A program made the translations under genes and the position numbers. Positions 7,011 through 8,200 of a DNA stretch of 8,200 nt are shown here, in pieces. Position 1 is the first letter of the stretch, and each line of letters begins with the position of its first letter. Under the pieces are notes generated by a model. The model did not search any database and was not told the origin of the DNA. It was given only the letters and a program-made list of their open reading frames with translations. This DNA comes from a bacterium (GTDB lineage Bacteria; UBA9089; UBA9088; JAGUXG01), in NCBI GenBank assembly GCA_030018505.1, contig JASEHO010000067.1, positions 1 to 8,200 on the forward strand, written 5' to 3'.

Positions 7011-7946
7011 ATGAATTGCTTGGTTACTGGCGGCGCTGGATTTATTGGCACAAACCTTGTAGAGGAACTGGTAAGAAAGGGCAACAGGGTGCGGGTGATA
7101 GATAATCTCAGTGTGAGCGATTGTAATGTGGGTTTTCTGAAAGGAATTGGGGCGGATCTCATGGTTGAGGATATTGCTAACTATGAAGGGATACGGGGTC
7201 TCTTTGAGGCCATAGATGTTGTCTTTCACCTTGCGGCTATGAACAGAGCACAGAGAAGCATTGAAGACCCATTGGCAGCAAACTCTGCGAATATAACCGG
7301 AACACTGAATGTCCTTGAGGCATCAAGGAGAATGGGTGTCAAGAGGTTTATAAACATCTCTTCATCCTCTGTCTATGCTGGAGTAAGGGATGGTCTGTTG
7401 TCTGAGGATATGCCCCTTGCTCCACCACACCCTTATGGCGTAGGAAAGCTTGCTGGTGAGCACTATGTTAGGATATATCATCAGCTCTATAATCTTTCGA
7501 CTGTTACCTTGAGATACTTTAGTGTCTATGGACCAAGACAGCTTGGCGACATTGAAAAGGCAGGGGTTATTGCCAGGTTTATCCATCTTGCCTCTTCTGG
7601 AAAACCTCTTGAGATATACGGAGATGGAGAGCAACAAAGAAATTTCACCTATATTAGTGATGTTGTCCAGCTTACTATAAAATCATCTGATCAAGCAAAG
7701 GCTGTTGGTGAGATTATCAATGTTGCCAACCCAAAAGAGGTTTCTGTAAACTACTTATCTGCTGTTGTTGAAAAGGTCATTGGAAAACCATTAGAAAAAA
7801 GGTATCTTCAGAAGCTCTCAGGCGACCCAGAGAGAAATCCTGCAGATGTGAGTAAGGCAGATAAACTCTTGGGATTTATCCCAAAGATAGATTTTCAGGA
7901 AGGGATAGAAAAAACAGTAGAGTGGTATAAAAGTTGTAAGCCATAA
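7011..7946 (+). CDS. NAD-dependent nucleotide-sugar epimerase/dehydratase (extended SDR, UDP-glucose 4-epimerase-like)
   Basis: A 311-residue cytosolic enzyme of normal length for the family. The N-terminal Rossmann motif is VTGGAGFIGTNL (5-16, GxxGxxG), with Asp31 (VIDNL) placed to bind the NAD ribose. HLAA (73-76), the active-site region ISSSSVY (116-122) and the catalytic pair Tyr142/Lys146 in YGVGK follow. RYFSVYGPRQ (168-177) and YGDGEQQRNFTYISDVV (203-219) are the usual substrate-binding segments, and the C-terminus (GDPERNPADVSKADKLLGF) is typical of UDP-hexose epimerases. It would interconvert or oxidise a UDP- or other NDP-sugar for surface glycan synthesis; the exact sugar cannot be read from the sequence. 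The ATG is preceded by an A-run rather than a ribosome-binding site. The stop codon TAA (7944-7946) lies inside a heptanucleotide repeat tract, which also encodes the last few residues. Confidence 0.92.
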   Translation: MNCLVTGGAGFIGTNLVEELVRKGNRVRVIDNLSVSDCNVGFLKGIGADLMVEDIANYEGIRGLFEAIDVVFHLAAMNRAQRSIEDPLAANSANITGTLNVLEASRRMGVKRFINISSSSVYAGVRDGLLSEDMPLAPPHPYGVGKLAGEHYVRIYHQLYNLSTVTLRYFSVYGPRQLGDIEKAGVIARFIHLASSGKPLEIYGDGEQQRNFTYISDVVQLTIKSSDQAKAVGEIINVANPKEVSVNYLSAVVEKVIGKPLEKRYLQKLSGDPERNPADVSKADKLLGFIPKIDFQEGIEKTVEWYKSCKP

Positions 7947-7954
7947 ACCATAAG
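7934..7954 (+). repeat. Heptanucleotide tandem tract D (across the epimerase stop codon)
   Basis: There are three contiguous 7-mers: TTGTAAG, CCATAAA, CCATAAG. A degraded GATTAAA (7955-7961) follows. The stop codon TAA at 7944-7946 is part of the second unit. The units fit YYRTAAR, the same pattern as tract E about 70 bp downstream. Confidence 0.65.
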
Positions 7955-8020
7955 GATTAAAAGGGTTATTGGCAAAATGAATTTGAACAGTTGTATGTGT
8001 TTAGGCTTGCCATTAAAAAG

Positions 8021-8056
8021 CTATAAGTCGTAAGCTGTAAGTCATAAGTTTATAAG
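8021..8056 (+). repeat. Heptanucleotide tandem tract E (intergenic)
   Basis: There are four 7-mers, CTATAAG, TCGTAAG, CTGTAAG, TCATAAG, followed by an 8-nt variant TTTATAAG. All four heptamers fit YYRTAAG, although unit 2 is TCGTAAG and unit 1 CTATAAG, so they are diverged copies rather than identical ones. The tract is non-coding. Confidence 0.8.
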
Positions 8057-8075
8057 GTAAAATTTCTACCATTAA

Positions 8076-8100
8076 AAGCTTAAGCTAAGGCTTATAGCTT
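8076..8100. terminator. Hairpin downstream of the epimerase gene (possible terminator)
   Basis: AAGCTTAAGC (8076-8085) pairs with GCTTATAGCTT (8090-8100) over ten base pairs with a single bulged T (8095) and a 4-nt loop (TAAG). Only short T-runs follow, so it is not a textbook intrinsic terminator. The right arm also forms an exact 10-bp inverted repeat with AAGCTATAAG at 8018-8027, the start of tract E, so the hairpin may be a by-product of repeats in opposite orientations. Confidence 0.4.
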
Positions 8101-8103
8101 CTT

Positions 8104-8138
8104 TACTTGTCATTTGAGCTTTGAACTTTGACATTATT
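8104..8138 (-). repeat. Heptanucleotide tandem tract F (intergenic, opposite orientation)
   Basis: Three clear 7-mers, CATTTGA, GCTTTGA, ACTTTGA (8111-8131), are flanked by weaker units TACTTGT and CATTATT. Read on the minus strand the core is TCAAAGT, TCAAAGC, TCAAATG, close to the tract B unit in rotated form (TCAAAAC). The stretch from 8139 to the end shows nothing I can call. TTGACA at 8128-8133 lacks a convincing -10 partner, and the ATG at 8188 has too little sequence after it to judge. Confidence 0.6.
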
Positions 8139-8200
8139 AAAGCAAAGTAACTATTTACCCATCTGAAGTGAAACAACAACCATGTAAATGGAATTCATTG

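Noticed and set aside
8128..8200. TTGACA at 8128-8133 and ATG at 8188 as promoter and start of a next gene
   Set aside because: No good -10 box lies at the right spacing, and only four codons are visible after the ATG, so neither can be supported.

Overview
The window is 8.2 kb of a moderately AT-rich bacterial chromosome. The coding DNA is near 40% GC by eye, apart from one more AT-rich gene. All five genes lie on the + strand. The encoded set suggests a diderm bacterium: a secreted Ig-like protein with a FlgD/type-IX-like C-terminal domain, an O-antigen-ligase-type enzyme, a DUF2723 membrane glycosyltransferase, a SAM methyltransferase and a nucleotide-sugar epimerase. The style fits an uncultivated candidate-phylum lineage, but the sequence alone does not fix the taxon.

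Layout: 1-1310 is the 3' part of a large secreted protein built from repeated Ig-like domains; its true start is outside the window. 1417-3696 encodes a polytopic Wzy_C/WaaL-family ligase or polymerase with a C-terminal TPR array. A 181-bp gap follows, with a weak terminator-like hairpin and a consensus promoter, TTGACA-N18-TATAAT, ending only 7 nt before a GTG start. 3878-5890 encodes a DUF2723 (GT-C fold) protein, also with C-terminal TPRs. 5910-6815 encodes a zinc-ribbon class I methyltransferase in visibly more AT-rich DNA. 7011-7946 encodes an extended-SDR, UDP-glucose-4-epimerase-like enzyme. The last 254 bp carry no gene that I can support and are rich in short repeats and inverted repeats.

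Functionally this looks like a cell-surface glycan or protein-glycosylation neighbourhood. The epimerase would supply a nucleotide sugar, the methyltransferase would modify a glycan or precursor, and the two membrane enzymes would transfer sugars or glycans on the periplasmic side. The Ig-like surface protein is a conceivable acceptor. That linkage is inference from family knowledge and proximity.

The most unusual feature is a set of six short tandem tracts with an exact 7-bp period. Three lie inside the DUF2723 gene, each at a predicted cytoplasmic loop between membrane helices. One straddles the epimerase stop codon and two lie in the final intergenic stretch. Their units differ but can be written as variants of a loose pattern resembling CTMAWAN, one of them on the opposite strand. 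This resembles the heptameric STRR elements of cyanobacteria, here apparently tolerated within coding DNA. A second theme is that none of the four visible start codons has a well-placed Shine-Dalgarno sequence, and two have promoter-like boxes placed so that transcription would begin at or beside the start codon.
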